Shown: in pieces, positions 46,351 through 55,562 of the stretch
Layout of the letters: every line of letters begins with the position of its first letter
Numbering within the stretch: position 1 is the first letter of the stretch
Source: Bradyrhizobium japonicum USDA 6
Lineage (GTDB): Bacteria; Pseudomonadota; Alphaproteobacteria; Rhizobiales; Xanthobacteraceae
Length of the DNA stretch: 64,000 bases
Direction: 5' to 3'
NCBI RefSeq assembly: GCF_000284375.1
Contig: NC_017249.1
Coordinates: 2,086,001 to 2,150,000 of the forward strand
The notes under the pieces: model-generated
What the model saw: the letters and a program-made list of their open reading frames with translations, nothing else
Told to the model about the DNA's origin: nothing
The model's database searches: none
Position numbers and translations under genes: made by a program

Positions 46351-47292
46351 CTAACCGCTTCGTTTGTCCAGGAGTGCCCTGGCGTTGATATGCTCGATGG
46401 CTTCTAGCACGTCCAAATCGGGAACGGCGGCTCGAAGATCTGAGAGGGCGGTGTCCACGATCTGCGTTCCTGCGTGTGGGAAATCACTTCCGAACACGAT
46501 GCGACTAGGCGAAGCGAAGCGCAGTAGCGCAGCCGCCGTGTACGGGTCGACCGACAGGGCTGTATCGAAGTAGAGCGCTTTGAGCGAGGCCAGGACGCCG
46601 CCTGGAACAGCATCGCGGAACCGGGCTTGAGATTCTAGACGGGCCAGCCGCGCTGAGAGCAGCGGAATGGTGCCGCCTGCATGGGCGAACACGAAGCGTA
46701 CATTTGAGTAGCGCACGAAAGTGCCCGAGAAGAGGAGACTGGCCACGGCGCGAGTTGTGTCGAACGGGAACTCGATGGATGCGGCAGGCAGATTGACCGA
46801 AAAAGGTTGAGGTTCCGGCATCGTAGGATGTACGAAGACGACCGATGCGTGACGATCCAATTCCTCGAAGATCGGCGCAAAGCACGCGTCCCCGAGATAG
46901 CGGCCTTGATAATTGCTCAGCAGGCAAAAACCGTCGCACTGAAGATCCCGGGACGCATACTGGATTTCTTCAAGACTTTGGTCGATATCCGGCAGTGGAA
47001 GTGTCGCAAGCGACCCAAATCTGCCTGGATGGTCGCGATTCAGCGTTGCAGCGTATTCGTTGCAGGAGCGAGCCAGTTTTGCCCTACTCGCGGAATGAAC
47101 CGGGCTGACCGCCGGAGAGGAGAGCGACAAGAGAGCTGTCGCAATGCCGTTGCGATCGAGCACTTCGAGCGATCGGCTGGCATCCCACTGCGGGACGCGA
47201 CCGGAAACCAGAAAGCCCGCAATCGCTTCATCCCCGATTTTTTCCGCATACCCTGGCGGGAAAAAATGATGGTGGGTGTCTATGCGGATCAT
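46351..47292 (-). CDS. ACMSD-like amidohydrolase 2 family decarboxylase
   Basis: A 313-residue TIM-barrel metal enzyme. Metal ligands: HxH in IRIDTHHHFFPPGY, His in SVVFVHPTMPEPQPF, His in FVFAHAGGTIPLLSARL and Asp in IVFGSDFPHAG. This is the pattern of 2-amino-3-carboxymuconate-6-semialdehyde decarboxylase, which acts after 3-hydroxyanthranilate dioxygenase, and of resorcylate decarboxylases. The start at 47292 fits family length. It lies downstream of, and in the same direction as, a RidA gene and convergent with the dioxygenase gene. Confidence 0.88.
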   Translation of the reverse strand: MIRIDTHHHFFPPGYAEKIGDEAIAGFLVSGRVPQWDASRSLEVLDRNGIATALLSLSSPAVSPVHSASRAKLARSCNEYAATLNRDHPGRFGSLATLPLPDIDQSLEEIQYASRDLQCDGFCLLSNYQGRYLGDACFAPIFEELDRHASVVFVHPTMPEPQPFSVNLPAASIEFPFDTTRAVASLLFSGTFVRYSNVRFVFAHAGGTIPLLSARLARLESQARFRDAVPGGVLASLKALYFDTALSVDPYTAAALLRFASPSRIVFGSDFPHAGTQIVDTALSDLRAAVPDLDVLEAIEHINARALLDKRSG

Positions 47293-47701
47293 GTTGACTG
47301 ATCGAACATCGCGACGCAGTCGATCTCGACATTGACGCCATCGCGGTGGGGAGTTCCCCCACGCAGGTTCGCGAGACCCTCTCGACGCCGATCTCTTTGC
47401 GGAAGACTTCATTAAACTTCCCGAAGTCGCGCACGTCTCGCAGGATGACGCGCATATTCACCACGTTCGAGAAATCTGCGCCGGCCGCCGCCAGTACGTT
47501 GCGCAAGTTGGAAAGCGTCCGGTGAGTCTGGGCTTCAATGTCGCCTTCCACCACCTGCTTCGTAAGCGGATCGAGAGGACCCTGACCAGAGACGAACAAC
47601 ATTTTATCGAAGCGGACGGCTTGAGCGATCGGCGACGCAACGGCACGGTCCGTGAAACCGGTCACCGGGGCATCAGTGGCTATTACGACGGTCTTCGGCA
47701 T
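47290..47701 (-). pseudogene. RidA/YjgF family protein (second), frameshifted
   Basis: Starting at 47701 the frame gives the RidA pattern AVRFDKMLFVSGQGPLDPLT, then GDIEAQTHRTLSNLRNVLAA and NMRVILRDVRDFGKFNEVF up to VSRTCVG. Then it is out of frame. Adding one C to the C-run 47356-47360 gives the expected end GTPHRDGVNVEIDCVAMFDQ and a stop overlapping the ACMSD start at 47292. The missing end contains the conserved Asp/Glu strand of the active site. If real, the protein is non-functional. The family includes 2-aminomuconate deaminases, which fits the neighbouring genes. Divergent from the second amidohydrolase across operator copy 4. Confidence 0.75.
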
Positions 47702-47779
47702 CAGGAAGCTCGCCTTTCCGGGGTTGATTTTGTGGCGTCCAATACGTCAGTGTTATCCTAGATACTTGTTCTAGCTATA

Positions 47780-47798
47780 TAGTTGACGAATCAACAAA
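47780..47798 (+). promoter_or_regulatory. Dyad operator copy 4
   Basis: TAGTTGACGAATCAACAAA between the ridA gene (minus) and the amidohydrolase gene (plus), 18 bases before the ATG at 47816. A/T-rich CTATA precedes it. It can serve both directions. Confidence 0.8.
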
Positions 47799-47815
47799 GC
47801 AAGCAAGGCGCCAAA

Positions 47816-49507
47816 ATGGCTGCAGATGACGGGGCCGCCCTGACGATCCGCGAGGTCCTAGCGCCGGACACGATCTTCGCGAACGGCAACATCCTTACCG
47901 TCGATGATCGCTTCAGCGTGGCGAATGCGGTCGCCGTACGGGACGGACGATTTATGGCCGTCGGGACGACCAAAGATGTGCTTCCGCTTGCAGGTCCACG
48001 GACGAACATCGTCGACCTGGAGGGGCGGACCGTGCTGCCGGGTCTTATAGACACTCACGCTCACGTCGAGAGGGCGGGCCTCGAAAAGTGCACCGTGCGA
48101 CTGAACGACGTCCGAAGCGTTCGCGAGGCGCTCGGGCGGATAGCCGAATACGCCGCTACTCTCCGGAAGGGCGAGTGGATCAGAGGCGGTCAATGGCACC
48201 CCGTAGCACAATTAGCGGAAGGGCGCTTTCTCACCCGTAAAGAACTGGATTCCGTGTGTCCGGATAATCCGGTTAGTCTGCCGATTGGACACTTCACGCT
48301 CGTCAACTCTCATGCCCTCGCCCTCGCTGGTATAACGAAGAACACTCTGGATCCCGCGGGAGGTACCATCCATCGCGATGAATTGACGGGGGAACCAAGC
48401 GGGATACTCGAAGAAGCTGCGGAGGACCTAGTCCAAAGCCTGCTCCCGGGATGGTCCGATCAGCAGAGGGACGAGCAGTTGCTGTCCGCGATGCGCCTTT
48501 TTAACAAGTTTGGTCTGACTTCCGCGATTTCGGCGGCTGTTGGTCCCGAAACGTTTAGAGCGCATCAACGGGTGAGAATGAGCGGCCGCGCGTCGCTGCG
48601 CATCAGCGCGATGTTTGCCCCCACAGGCAGCCTCAATCCGGACGTGACCATCGATGAGTGGGAAGCATTCTTCTCGAAGATCGGCGTAGCCTCCGACTTT
48701 GGCGACAGCTGGCTCAGCCTTTCCGGCGTAAAACTGCAGATAGACGGGGGAATGACGTTGCGCACGGCGGCAATGAGAGACGGATATCCAGGAGATCCCC
48801 TCTACAAGGGCACAATCGTGATCGAGCCGACTAGATTCAACGCGCTGGTAACGATTGCCAATCGTTACGGTTGGCGTGTGGGAGTTCATGCCGTCGGCGA
48901 TGCGGCGATCGACCGCGTCCTCGACGCTTATCAATTGGCCGACGGCGAGCGGTCGATCAAGGGAAGGCGGTTCGTCATAATCCACGGCAGTCTCATGCGA
49001 CGAGACCAGATGGAGCGCGCAAAGCGGCTGGACGTTCGAGTTGACGCACAGACCACGTTTCTATGGGACAAGGCCGGGGCCGTTGCGGGATTTCTTGGCA
49101 AGGCGACCGCGGACCGGGCATTCCCGATGAGAACAATGATCGATGTCATGGGATTGGATGCCGTAGGCCAGGGGACAGACTACCCGATCAACTCCCTCAA
49201 TCCGTTCGTCAACATGTATGTGATGGTTACGCGCCGCGACAAGGACGGGATACTCTACGGGGCCAGCGAGCGGATTACTCGCGAGGAGGCCATACGACTC
49301 TACACCAGTGCGGCTTCGCGGTATTCATTTTCGGAGAAGCAAATTGGCTCGATCGAGACCGGCAAATATGCCGATATGATCGTTATCTCGGACAACATCA
49401 TGAGAATTCCCGACGATCTGATCAAGGATATCCAGGTCCTCCGAACGATCGTCGAAGGACAGATCGTCCATGAAGGGACCGATCATTCGCGCTTGGGCGA
49501 CGCGTAA
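47816..49507 (+). CDS. Amidohydrolase family 3 (YtcJ-like) enzyme, second paralogue
   Basis: About 563 residues, closely similar to the enzyme at 44099 along its whole length: NGNILTVDDRFSVANAVAVR, VLPGLIDTHAHVERAG (HxH), RYGWRVGVHAVGDAAIDRVL and GLDAVGQGTDYPINSLNPFV. The second ends VEGQIVHEGTDH. Two such hydrolases in one regulon could act on different N-acyl or amide substrates. The gene starts at 47816 directly after operator copy 4 and is followed 28 bases later by the isomerase-like gene. Confidence 0.88.
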   Translation: MAADDGAALTIREVLAPDTIFANGNILTVDDRFSVANAVAVRDGRFMAVGTTKDVLPLAGPRTNIVDLEGRTVLPGLIDTHAHVERAGLEKCTVRLNDVRSVREALGRIAEYAATLRKGEWIRGGQWHPVAQLAEGRFLTRKELDSVCPDNPVSLPIGHFTLVNSHALALAGITKNTLDPAGGTIHRDELTGEPSGILEEAAEDLVQSLLPGWSDQQRDEQLLSAMRLFNKFGLTSAISAAVGPETFRAHQRVRMSGRASLRISAMFAPTGSLNPDVTIDEWEAFFSKIGVASDFGDSWLSLSGVKLQIDGGMTLRTAAMRDGYPGDPLYKGTIVIEPTRFNALVTIANRYGWRVGVHAVGDAAIDRVLDAYQLADGERSIKGRRFVIIHGSLMRRDQMERAKRLDVRVDAQTTFLWDKAGAVAGFLGKATADRAFPMRTMIDVMGLDAVGQGTDYPINSLNPFVNMYVMVTRRDKDGILYGASERITREEAIRLYTSAASRYSFSEKQIGSIETGKYADMIVISDNIMRIPDDLIKDIQVLRTIVEGQIVHEGTDHSRLGDA

Positions 49508-49535
49508 TATCCTGAACGAAGGGCGAAAGTGCACC

Positions 49536-49877
49536 ATGCCGCATTTGGTGGTTGACTATTCGGATGGATCCTTCGATCCTGAGAGGATATCTGAACTGTT
49601 GTTGGAGTTGGCGGATGCCGCTTGGCGCACCGGCGTCATGAAGGCCGAAGACGTGAAGATCAGGGCTCAGCCCTACGAGCACTATCTAGTCGCGGGGAAG
49701 CAGGATAGTTTCGTACATGTGACTGTCTATCTGCTTGAGGGGCGAAATTCTGCGCAGAAGGTCGAGCTGAGCGTGCGGTTGCGCGAAGTTCTCACCTCGA
49801 GATGCGCGGCGGTGACCAGTCTGAGCGTTGACATCCGCGACATGGACTCGCTCGCTTACAAAAAGCGACTGAGGTAG
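49536..49877 (+). CDS. 5-carboxymethyl-2-hydroxymuconate isomerase-like tautomerase
   Basis: A 113-residue protein starting MPHLVVDYSDGSFDPERISE. The PHLVVDYS start with Pro after the initiator Met is the catalytic feature of the CHMI/HpaF tautomerase group, and the rest has the usual length and a YEHYLVAGKQDSFVHVTVYL core. It would tautomerise an unsaturated oxo-acid formed after ring cleavage. The ATG at 49536 is chosen for the N-terminal Pro. It follows the amidohydrolase in the same transcript. Confidence 0.75.
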   Translation: MPHLVVDYSDGSFDPERISELLLELADAAWRTGVMKAEDVKIRAQPYEHYLVAGKQDSFVHVTVYLLEGRNSAQKVELSVRLREVLTSRCAAVTSLSVDIRDMDSLAYKKRLR

Positions 49878-50046
49878 GTACGAGCCTCGATCTCGATTCT
49901 CTGGTTGAGGCGATGCATACGACGGCATGTTCCTCGGGAGCGGGAGGAACCGGTCGATCTTCTTCCGTTCGAAACGACATCACCACGTTCACCTATGTCG
50001 GCTGCGGCGACTATGGCGCAGCCGTGACGTCACACTGATCTGTGGG

Positions 50047-51267
50047 TTACGGCGTTACCAACGATTTCAGGTCGAAGGAAATGTCCGCGGCCTCTCCTTG
50101 TGACGGAGAGACACCCGCTGCAATGAGCCGCCGTGCGACAAGTTGATCTCCTGGTCGATTGATGCTGTCTACTGCAAGCAGACAGCCGTCCTTGAAATAG
50201 AATGTTGAAAATCTGCCGGTATCGACCGTCCCTCTGACGACCGCTGCATCGAAGCTTCCTGCGATGCCAGTGGTCTGCAGCTTCAAATCGAACTGATCCG
50301 ACCAAAAGCGGGGTACGCTGATGTCGGGGCTGTGTTTGCCTGCGATCGCCAACCCGGCGGCTTTAGCTTGATCTTGAGCGTTCTGGACTGACTCTAGCCT
50401 CGTCCAGGTCTTGCTGAACCGATTGAAGTGGTATGCGCAATCGCCGCATGCAAATACTCCATCGACGTCCGTCATTCCGTGTGCACTGACCGTAACTCCG
50501 TTGGTGCAATTGAGCCCCGCCTTGCGAGCAAGTTCGTCGTTCGCGATGCCGCCGATCCCGACAACGACCATGTCGGCGCGAACTTTCGATCCGCTGCTAA
50601 GAAGCACGGTGGACAATTTCCCGCGAGCGCCTTCGAAGGCTGCCACCGTTTCGAGAAGCCGGATTTCGACGCCGGCCCGCAGATGAGCATCCAAGAGGAA
50701 GCTCGATACGACCGGAGAGGTAGCCCGTTCCAGGAGACGATGGCCCGCCTCGATTAGAACCACCTTCTTGCCCAATTTCGTCGCGGAGGCCGCCACTTCG
50801 AGGCCGATAAATCCTCCGCCGATGATGACGACGTCCTCAGCTTGCTTCAACCGCATTTTAAGATGAGCCGCATCTGAGAGCGATCGGAGATAGCAAACTC
50901 CCTCCAAATGGCCTCCTGGAACCTCCAAACGGCGGGCGCGGGATCCCGCGGCAATGACTAGCTGTTCGAAGCCGAGGACGCTGCCTCGCTCGAGAATCGC
51001 GCGACGGTCACGCAAGTCGATGTCGATGACGCGGCTGCCGAGGATCAACTCGATACCCTTGGCACCGAAGAAGGCATTGTCGCGCAAGAACAGGCTCTGC
51101 TCGCTGGCGTTGTCTAGGAGATAGTCCTTCGAAAGGGGAGGTCTTTGATAAGGCAGGCATGGTTCATCGCCGACGATCGCAATCGGTTTCGCGAAGCCGG
51201 CATCGCGTGCGGTCAGTGCGGCTTGAACGCCCGCGTAAGAGGCCCCGACTACGACGAGCCCCTTCAT
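50047..51267 (-). CDS. Ferredoxin reductase, FAD/NAD(P)-dependent
   Basis: A 406-residue flavoprotein. FAD site GLVVVGASYAGVQAALTARD, second FAD motif GVFACGDCAYHFN, and NAD site VVIIGGGFIGLEVAASATKL, with the C-terminal reductase domain. It passes electrons from NAD(P)H to the ferredoxin encoded by the next gene and so to the Rieske oxygenase across the divergent promoter. It lies 65 bases after the ferredoxin gene. Confidence 0.9.
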   Translation of the reverse strand: MKGLVVVGASYAGVQAALTARDAGFAKPIAIVGDEPCLPYQRPPLSKDYLLDNASEQSLFLRDNAFFGAKGIELILGSRVIDIDLRDRRAILERGSVLGFEQLVIAAGSRARRLEVPGGHLEGVCYLRSLSDAAHLKMRLKQAEDVVIIGGGFIGLEVAASATKLGKKVVLIEAGHRLLERATSPVVSSFLLDAHLRAGVEIRLLETVAAFEGARGKLSTVLLSSGSKVRADMVVVGIGGIANDELARKAGLNCTNGVTVSAHGMTDVDGVFACGDCAYHFNRFSKTWTRLESVQNAQDQAKAAGLAIAGKHSPDISVPRFWSDQFDLKLQTTGIAGSFDAAVVRGTVDTGRFSTFYFKDGCLLAVDSINRPGDQLVARRLIAAGVSPSQGEAADISFDLKSLVTP

Positions 51268-51584
51268 TTATTGTGCATCCGGTACGTGGACGATCAACTC
51301 GTCGGACCGGTCGAACGGCCTCAACTGGCAGCTCAGGCGGCTGGTCGGCCTTCGCTCGGCGACGACAGCCGACAACAAGTCGATTTCGTGACTGGTTGGG
51401 GAGGCACTAGCTTCGACTGCGCTTCGTCTAGGTAGACGTGACAGGTTGCGCAATCCATACTGCCACCGCAGTCGCCATTTATGCCCGCGACGCCATGACG
51501 TATGGCCGCCACCATAACGCTTACGCCTGGGTCTTCATTCACGCATTTTTCCGTGCCGTCTGGTTGAACAAACCTAATCCGCAT
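51268..51584 (-). pseudogene. 2Fe-2S ferredoxin, frameshifted
   Basis: From the ATG at 51584 the protein reads MRIRFVQPDGTEKCVNEDPG and GDCGGSMDCATCHVYLDEAQ, containing three of the four cluster Cys. After about residue 70 the frame is lost. The second part continues in another frame as SHEIDLLSAVVAERRPTSRL with the fourth Cys (RLSCQLRP) and ends at 51268. Adding one G to the G-run 51398-51401 would restore about 105 residues. It is the electron carrier for the Rieske oxygenase. Divergent from that gene across operator copy 5. Adrenodoxin/putidaredoxin type. Confidence 0.82.
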
Positions 51585-51631
51585 ACGCGTTTCCCTAGCC
51601 AGTGAACACAGCACTCACATCCATACAATAT

Positions 51632-51650
51632 AAGTTGACGAGTCAACTAA
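51632..51650. promoter_or_regulatory. Dyad operator copy 5, perfect palindrome
   Basis: AAGTTGACGAGTCAACTAA. The inner 16 bases (51633-51648, AGTTGACGAGTCAACT) are a perfect palindrome, the best copy in the window. It lies between the divergent ferredoxin/reductase and Rieske/ligase operons and could control both. TATAAG partly overlaps its left end. Confidence 0.85.
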
Positions 51651-52035
51651 TTTATGGGATTGCTCGATGTCGATGGACCGTGGACGTCGTTTATGGGGCC
51701 GCAGCGCCGAGCGGACGCGGCCAGCGAACCAGAGCCCGCGCCGGGGAGGGGATGAAGCGGTTGAGTGCTTTTCTCATCCCGCCCGTTGTCGTGCAGCGGA
51801 AGGCGGGGCTCCAATTGACTTGACTAAAGCGTTTGGCGCGCAGGGAGAAAGGGTCATCGCTCAAGCGAATTTCTGTACGAAGCAGGTCGACAGGTCGATC
51901 GATATTCCATTCGAATCTTGGAAAGCCTCCGCCGATGCCTTGGGTCCTGAGGTGCACTAGCGGACGACGGTGTGGAACGGCTGACCGGCCCGGAAGCAGT
52001 CCGGAGAGAAGAACTTCTAGAGAGGAGCCGCAACT
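51651..52035. other. Leader region before the Rieske gene, no gene assigned
   Basis: About 385 bases between the palindromic operator and the oxygenase start. A plus-strand frame at 51667-51960 and a short one from 51654 (MGLLDVDGPWTSFMGPQ) are open, but their products are not recognised. Given the indels nearby, a broken small gene is possible. AGAGGAG precedes the oxygenase start. Confidence 0.35.
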
Positions 52036-53393
52036 ATGATGAGCCAAGAGCAAAACGACCACATCAGCCGCACTGGACCCAAGACCGCCGCAGGCAAACT
52101 GTTACGAATGTATTGGCAGCCCGCGGCTCTCCTCGACGAATTGGACGGCAGTCGTCCGATCAAACCGGTCAAGCTTCTCGGCGAAAGCCTCGTGCTTTTT
52201 AGGGATGACCGCGGCCACTACGGTCTTCTCGATCGCGATGCCCGCATCGCGGTGCTGATCTGGCCTTTGGCCGGCTCGAAAGCGGTGGTTTGCGCTGCGC
52301 ATTTCATGGATGGCTCTTCGACGTCTCGGGGAAATGCCTTGAGACGCCAGCTGAATCTGCGAGTTCGTCTCTATGCAAGAACATCAAGCAGCGTTCGTAT
52401 CCGGTCGTTGAAAAGGGCGGAATTATTTGGGCCTATCTTGGCGAGGGAGAGCCGCCGGCATTTCCGGAAATTGACTGTTTCGCGGCACCTCAACAGTACA
52501 CGTTCGCGTTCAAGGGATTGATCGAGTGCAATTGGTTGCAGGCACTGGAGGTTGGTATCGACCCCGCCCATGCTTCATTCCTGCACAGATTCTTCGAAGA
52601 CGAAGATACTTCGGTTGCCTATGGCAAGCAGTTTCGCGGAGCTTCCGCTGACTCCGAAATGCCGATGACGAAAGTCCTGCGTGAATACGACCGCCCGATT
52701 ATCAACGTCGAAAATACCGAGTATGGCCTTCGACTGATAGCCTTGCGCGAGATCGACGAGCAGCGCACGCATGTCCGCGTCACCAATCAGCTATTTCCGC
52801 AAGCGTTTGTCATCCCGATGAGCACGGAGATGACGATCACCCAATGGCACGTTCCGGTCGACGACGAGAGTTGCTATTGGTACGCGATCTTCACCAGCTA
52901 TTCGACGCCCGTCGACCGGGCGAAGATGCGCGCGCAGCGTCTCGAACTATACGAACTTCCCGAGTATCGATCGCGTACGAACAAGTCGAACGACTATGGG
53001 TTCGATCCACGCGAGCAGGTGACCGAGACCTACACCGGAATGGGTCCGGACATTAATGTCCACGACCAATGGGCGGTCGAGTCCATGGGGCCGATTCAAG
53101 ATCGTACGCGGGAGCATCTCGGGCAGTCCGACAAAGCGATCATCCAGTACCGCCGTCTGCTCCGCCAGGAAATCGAGAAGGTCGCGTCAGGCGGCAAGCC
53201 GCTCTTGTCTCTTGATGCAGCGAGCGCGCGCAGCGTTCAGGGGCCGGCGACCATGGACGGGATCGGTCCGACAAAAGGCTGGGAGAGTTATTGGATGGAA
53301 GTCGACGTAAAACGTCGTCGCGGTGCTCCCTGGGTCGCGCCGGTTCCTGCTGAGATCGCCCAGAAGACATCCCACCTGACGGCCGCGGAATAG
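52036..53393 (+). pseudogene. Rieske aromatic-ring oxygenase alpha subunit, frameshifted
   Basis: Phthalate-dioxygenase-type oxygenase of about 452 residues when repaired. The first frame reads to YGLLDRD. The next expected residues CPHRGADLAFGRLE appear only in another frame, which continues LRCAFHGWLFDVSGKCLE to the stop at 53393. One T is missing at about 52239, exactly at the CxH of the 2Fe-2S motif. The catalytic domain has NWLQALEVGIDPAHASFLHR with the His/His/Asp iron site. Related enzymes hydroxylate aromatic carboxylates or diaryl ethers. It precedes the glutamine-synthetase-like gene with no gap. Confidence 0.82.
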
Positions 53394-54868
53394 TGAAGAT
53401 CGTACGCGAGCGCGAGGAGACATCGTTGAGCTTCGTCGAAAAGCACGGTCTTTGGACCGGCGAGCAGAGGGAAGCCGCTGTCCGAATGAAGCGATTGGTC
53501 GAGGACCGGGAGCTCCACACGATACGGCTGTCCTTTGCCGACCAGCACGGCATCTTACGCGGAAAGGCTCTCGTCGCTTCCGAGGCTCTCGCGTCCATTG
53601 AGAGCGGTTGTTCGATAACGACAACGTTGCTCGCGAAGGACACGTCCCACCGTACGGTCTTTCCTGTCTTCACCACCGGTGGCGGCTTCGGGATGAGCGA
53701 AATGCAAGGTGGCGGCGACATCATAATGGTTGCCGACCCGTCGACGTTCAAGATTCTCCCTTGGGTCCCTGGGACCGGTTGGGTGCTTTGCGACCTCTAT
53801 TTCTCCGACGGGCGTTCAGTCCCGTTCGATTCGCGAGGCCTCTACCGCAACGTACTCGGACGACTCGCGGATAGAGGATACGACTTCAAGGCGGGCTTGG
53901 AAGTTGAATGCCATATCTTCAAGGTCGAGAATCCTCGACTTGCCCTTGCGGATGCTGGTAATCCAGGCAGGCCAGGAGAGCCGCCGGAGATAAGTCTGCT
54001 TTCGCAGGGCTACCAGTATCTGACCGAACAGCGTTACGACCAAATGGAGCCGGCGCTTGAATTGATCAGGCAGGACGTGGCCGCGCTAGGTCTACCACTT
54101 CGCTCGATCGAGGTCGAGTATGGACCCAGCCAGTGTGAATTTGTCTTCCAGCCGACCATAGGCCTAGAACCGGCCGATACAATGGTCCTGTTCCGGACGG
54201 CGGTGAAGCAGATATGCATCCGTAACGGTTATCACGCGACATTCATGTGCCGGCCACGCATACCCAATGTGATGTCGTCTGGGTGGCATCTGCATCAATC
54301 GCTCGTCTCGCGAAGGGACAATGCAAACGTCTTCATGACCAGCGAGCCTGATGGCCTGTCCAAGCTCGGCAAATGCTACATGGCTGGTCTCTTGGAGCAT
54401 GCCCGCGCTTCCGCGGTTTTCTCGACCCCGACGATCAACGGCTACAAGCGGTATCGCTCCTATTCGCTTGCCCCGGATAGGGCCATCTGGGGCCGAGACA
54501 ATCGTGGTGTGATGATCCGGGTGCTTGGTGGACCCAACGATCAAGCGACCCGCCTGGAAAACAGGATCGGCGAGCCGGCGGCCAATCCCTTCTTGTACAT
54601 GGCATCACAAATATTGGCGGGTCTGGATGGCATCGACCGCGCGTTAGATCCGGGAGCTTCGGCAGATACGCCTTACGAGACCAAGGCGGCCCTTCTCCCG
54701 ACCACTTTGCGCGAGGCAGTACTCGCCCTGCGAGACGATTCTTTTTTTAAGGACAGCTTAGGTAGGCAATTCGTTGATTACTACGTCCACATCAAGAATG
54801 CCGAGATCGACCGCTTCCAGTCGGAGATCAGCGAATGGGAGCAGCGCGAATATTTCGAACTCTTCTGA
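53393..54868 (+). CDS. Glutamine-synthetase-like ligase (gamma-glutamyl-amine synthetase type)
   Basis: A 491-residue GS-fold enzyme. Seen are the metal/ATP residues in FKAGLEVECHIF, the VEYGPSQCEFVF strand, the His in SSGWHLHQSL, NGYKRYRSYSLAPDRAIWGR and the RLENRIGEPAANPFLYMASQ end. It resembles PuuA/IpuC/TdnQ-type enzymes that attach glutamate to amines more than housekeeping GlnA. In aniline degradation such a ligase makes gamma-glutamylanilide for a Rieske dioxygenase. Here it follows the Rieske gene with a start overlapping the preceding stop, which strongly suggests the same partnership. GTG start. Confidence 0.82.
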   Translation: MKIVREREETSLSFVEKHGLWTGEQREAAVRMKRLVEDRELHTIRLSFADQHGILRGKALVASEALASIESGCSITTTLLAKDTSHRTVFPVFTTGGGFGMSEMQGGGDIIMVADPSTFKILPWVPGTGWVLCDLYFSDGRSVPFDSRGLYRNVLGRLADRGYDFKAGLEVECHIFKVENPRLALADAGNPGRPGEPPEISLLSQGYQYLTEQRYDQMEPALELIRQDVAALGLPLRSIEVEYGPSQCEFVFQPTIGLEPADTMVLFRTAVKQICIRNGYHATFMCRPRIPNVMSSGWHLHQSLVSRRDNANVFMTSEPDGLSKLGKCYMAGLLEHARASAVFSTPTINGYKRYRSYSLAPDRAIWGRDNRGVMIRVLGGPNDQATRLENRIGEPAANPFLYMASQILAGLDGIDRALDPGASADTPYETKAALLPTTLREAVLALRDDSFFKDSLGRQFVDYYVHIKNAEIDRFQSEISEWEQREYFELF

Positions 54869-54910
54869 TTGGCAAAATAGAGAAGAGTTGCAGGTCGACC
54901 GATCAGACGA

Positions 54911-55519
54911 ATGACTTTCGATCGCCGAAAAGTTTTGAATGAGTTCGGCTTGAGCCGAGCGAATTGCGCTGGGGTTCGCGATGATAAAAAGGAAGATCTT
55001 ATCGAACGCAGTATTCCGTTTCTCCGCGAAGTCAAAGACATGACTCCAGGGGTAGAAATGGAGCGATGGCTCAACGACAAATACGGTGAGGAAAGCGACC
55101 TGTACCGAGAACTTTCTCGTCTCGTCAAATCAGGCGTCGAACAGGGATGGGCAGCGAATGAGGAAGTGGATGGTCCCAACTACCGTCGCAGTCGCCTAAT
55201 GGAGCCGGTCTCCGAAACATACCATTTCAGCATCACTGCGGTCTACATGAATAGCTCTCATTCTCGCAGTTTTCGAGACGAGGACCATCACGATGTGCTA
55301 CGAGGGCAATTCCACGGCCATCCCTATGGTGAACTCAACCTCGTAGTTCCCGTCGACAAGAGCGCCCAACTGAGGGGATTGCAAGGTTGGCAGGGCCCAG
55401 GCTGGACGGCGCCCGAACCCGGAAGCCGACATTACCCGGAGGTCAGAGGCGGTGCAGTGATCGCCTTGTTTTACCTTCCGGCAGGACGCATTTCATACGA
55501 CTTCAAAGCCTCGAAGTAG
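54911..55519 (+). CDS. 4-hydroxylaminobenzoate lyase-like protein (DUF4863 type)
   Basis: A 202-residue cupin-like protein with VSETYHFSITAVYMNSSHSR, RGQFHGHPYGELNLVVPVDK, LQGWQGPGWTAPEPGSRHYP and ALFYLPAGRISYDF. I recall this pattern from the PnbB/DUF4863 family, which turns 4-hydroxylaminobenzoate into protocatechuate and ammonia; this assignment comes from memory of the motifs and needs a search. It lies between the GS-like gene and pcaHG, which fits a route feeding protocatechuate. It starts at 54911, 43 bases after the ligase gene. Confidence 0.6.
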   Translation: MTFDRRKVLNEFGLSRANCAGVRDDKKEDLIERSIPFLREVKDMTPGVEMERWLNDKYGEESDLYRELSRLVKSGVEQGWAANEEVDGPNYRRSRLMEPVSETYHFSITAVYMNSSHSRSFRDEDHHDVLRGQFHGHPYGELNLVVPVDKSAQLRGLQGWQGPGWTAPEPGSRHYPEVRGGAVIALFYLPAGRISYDFKASK

Positions 55520-55562
55520 GTGTGCCGGTGGCGTATCTGCGATGAAAGGCAAGCACATCGAA

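Noticed and set aside
47228..47292. Extended C terminus of the second RidA protein
   Set aside because: It results from the frameshift and overlaps the ACMSD-like gene start; the repaired protein ends at about 47290.
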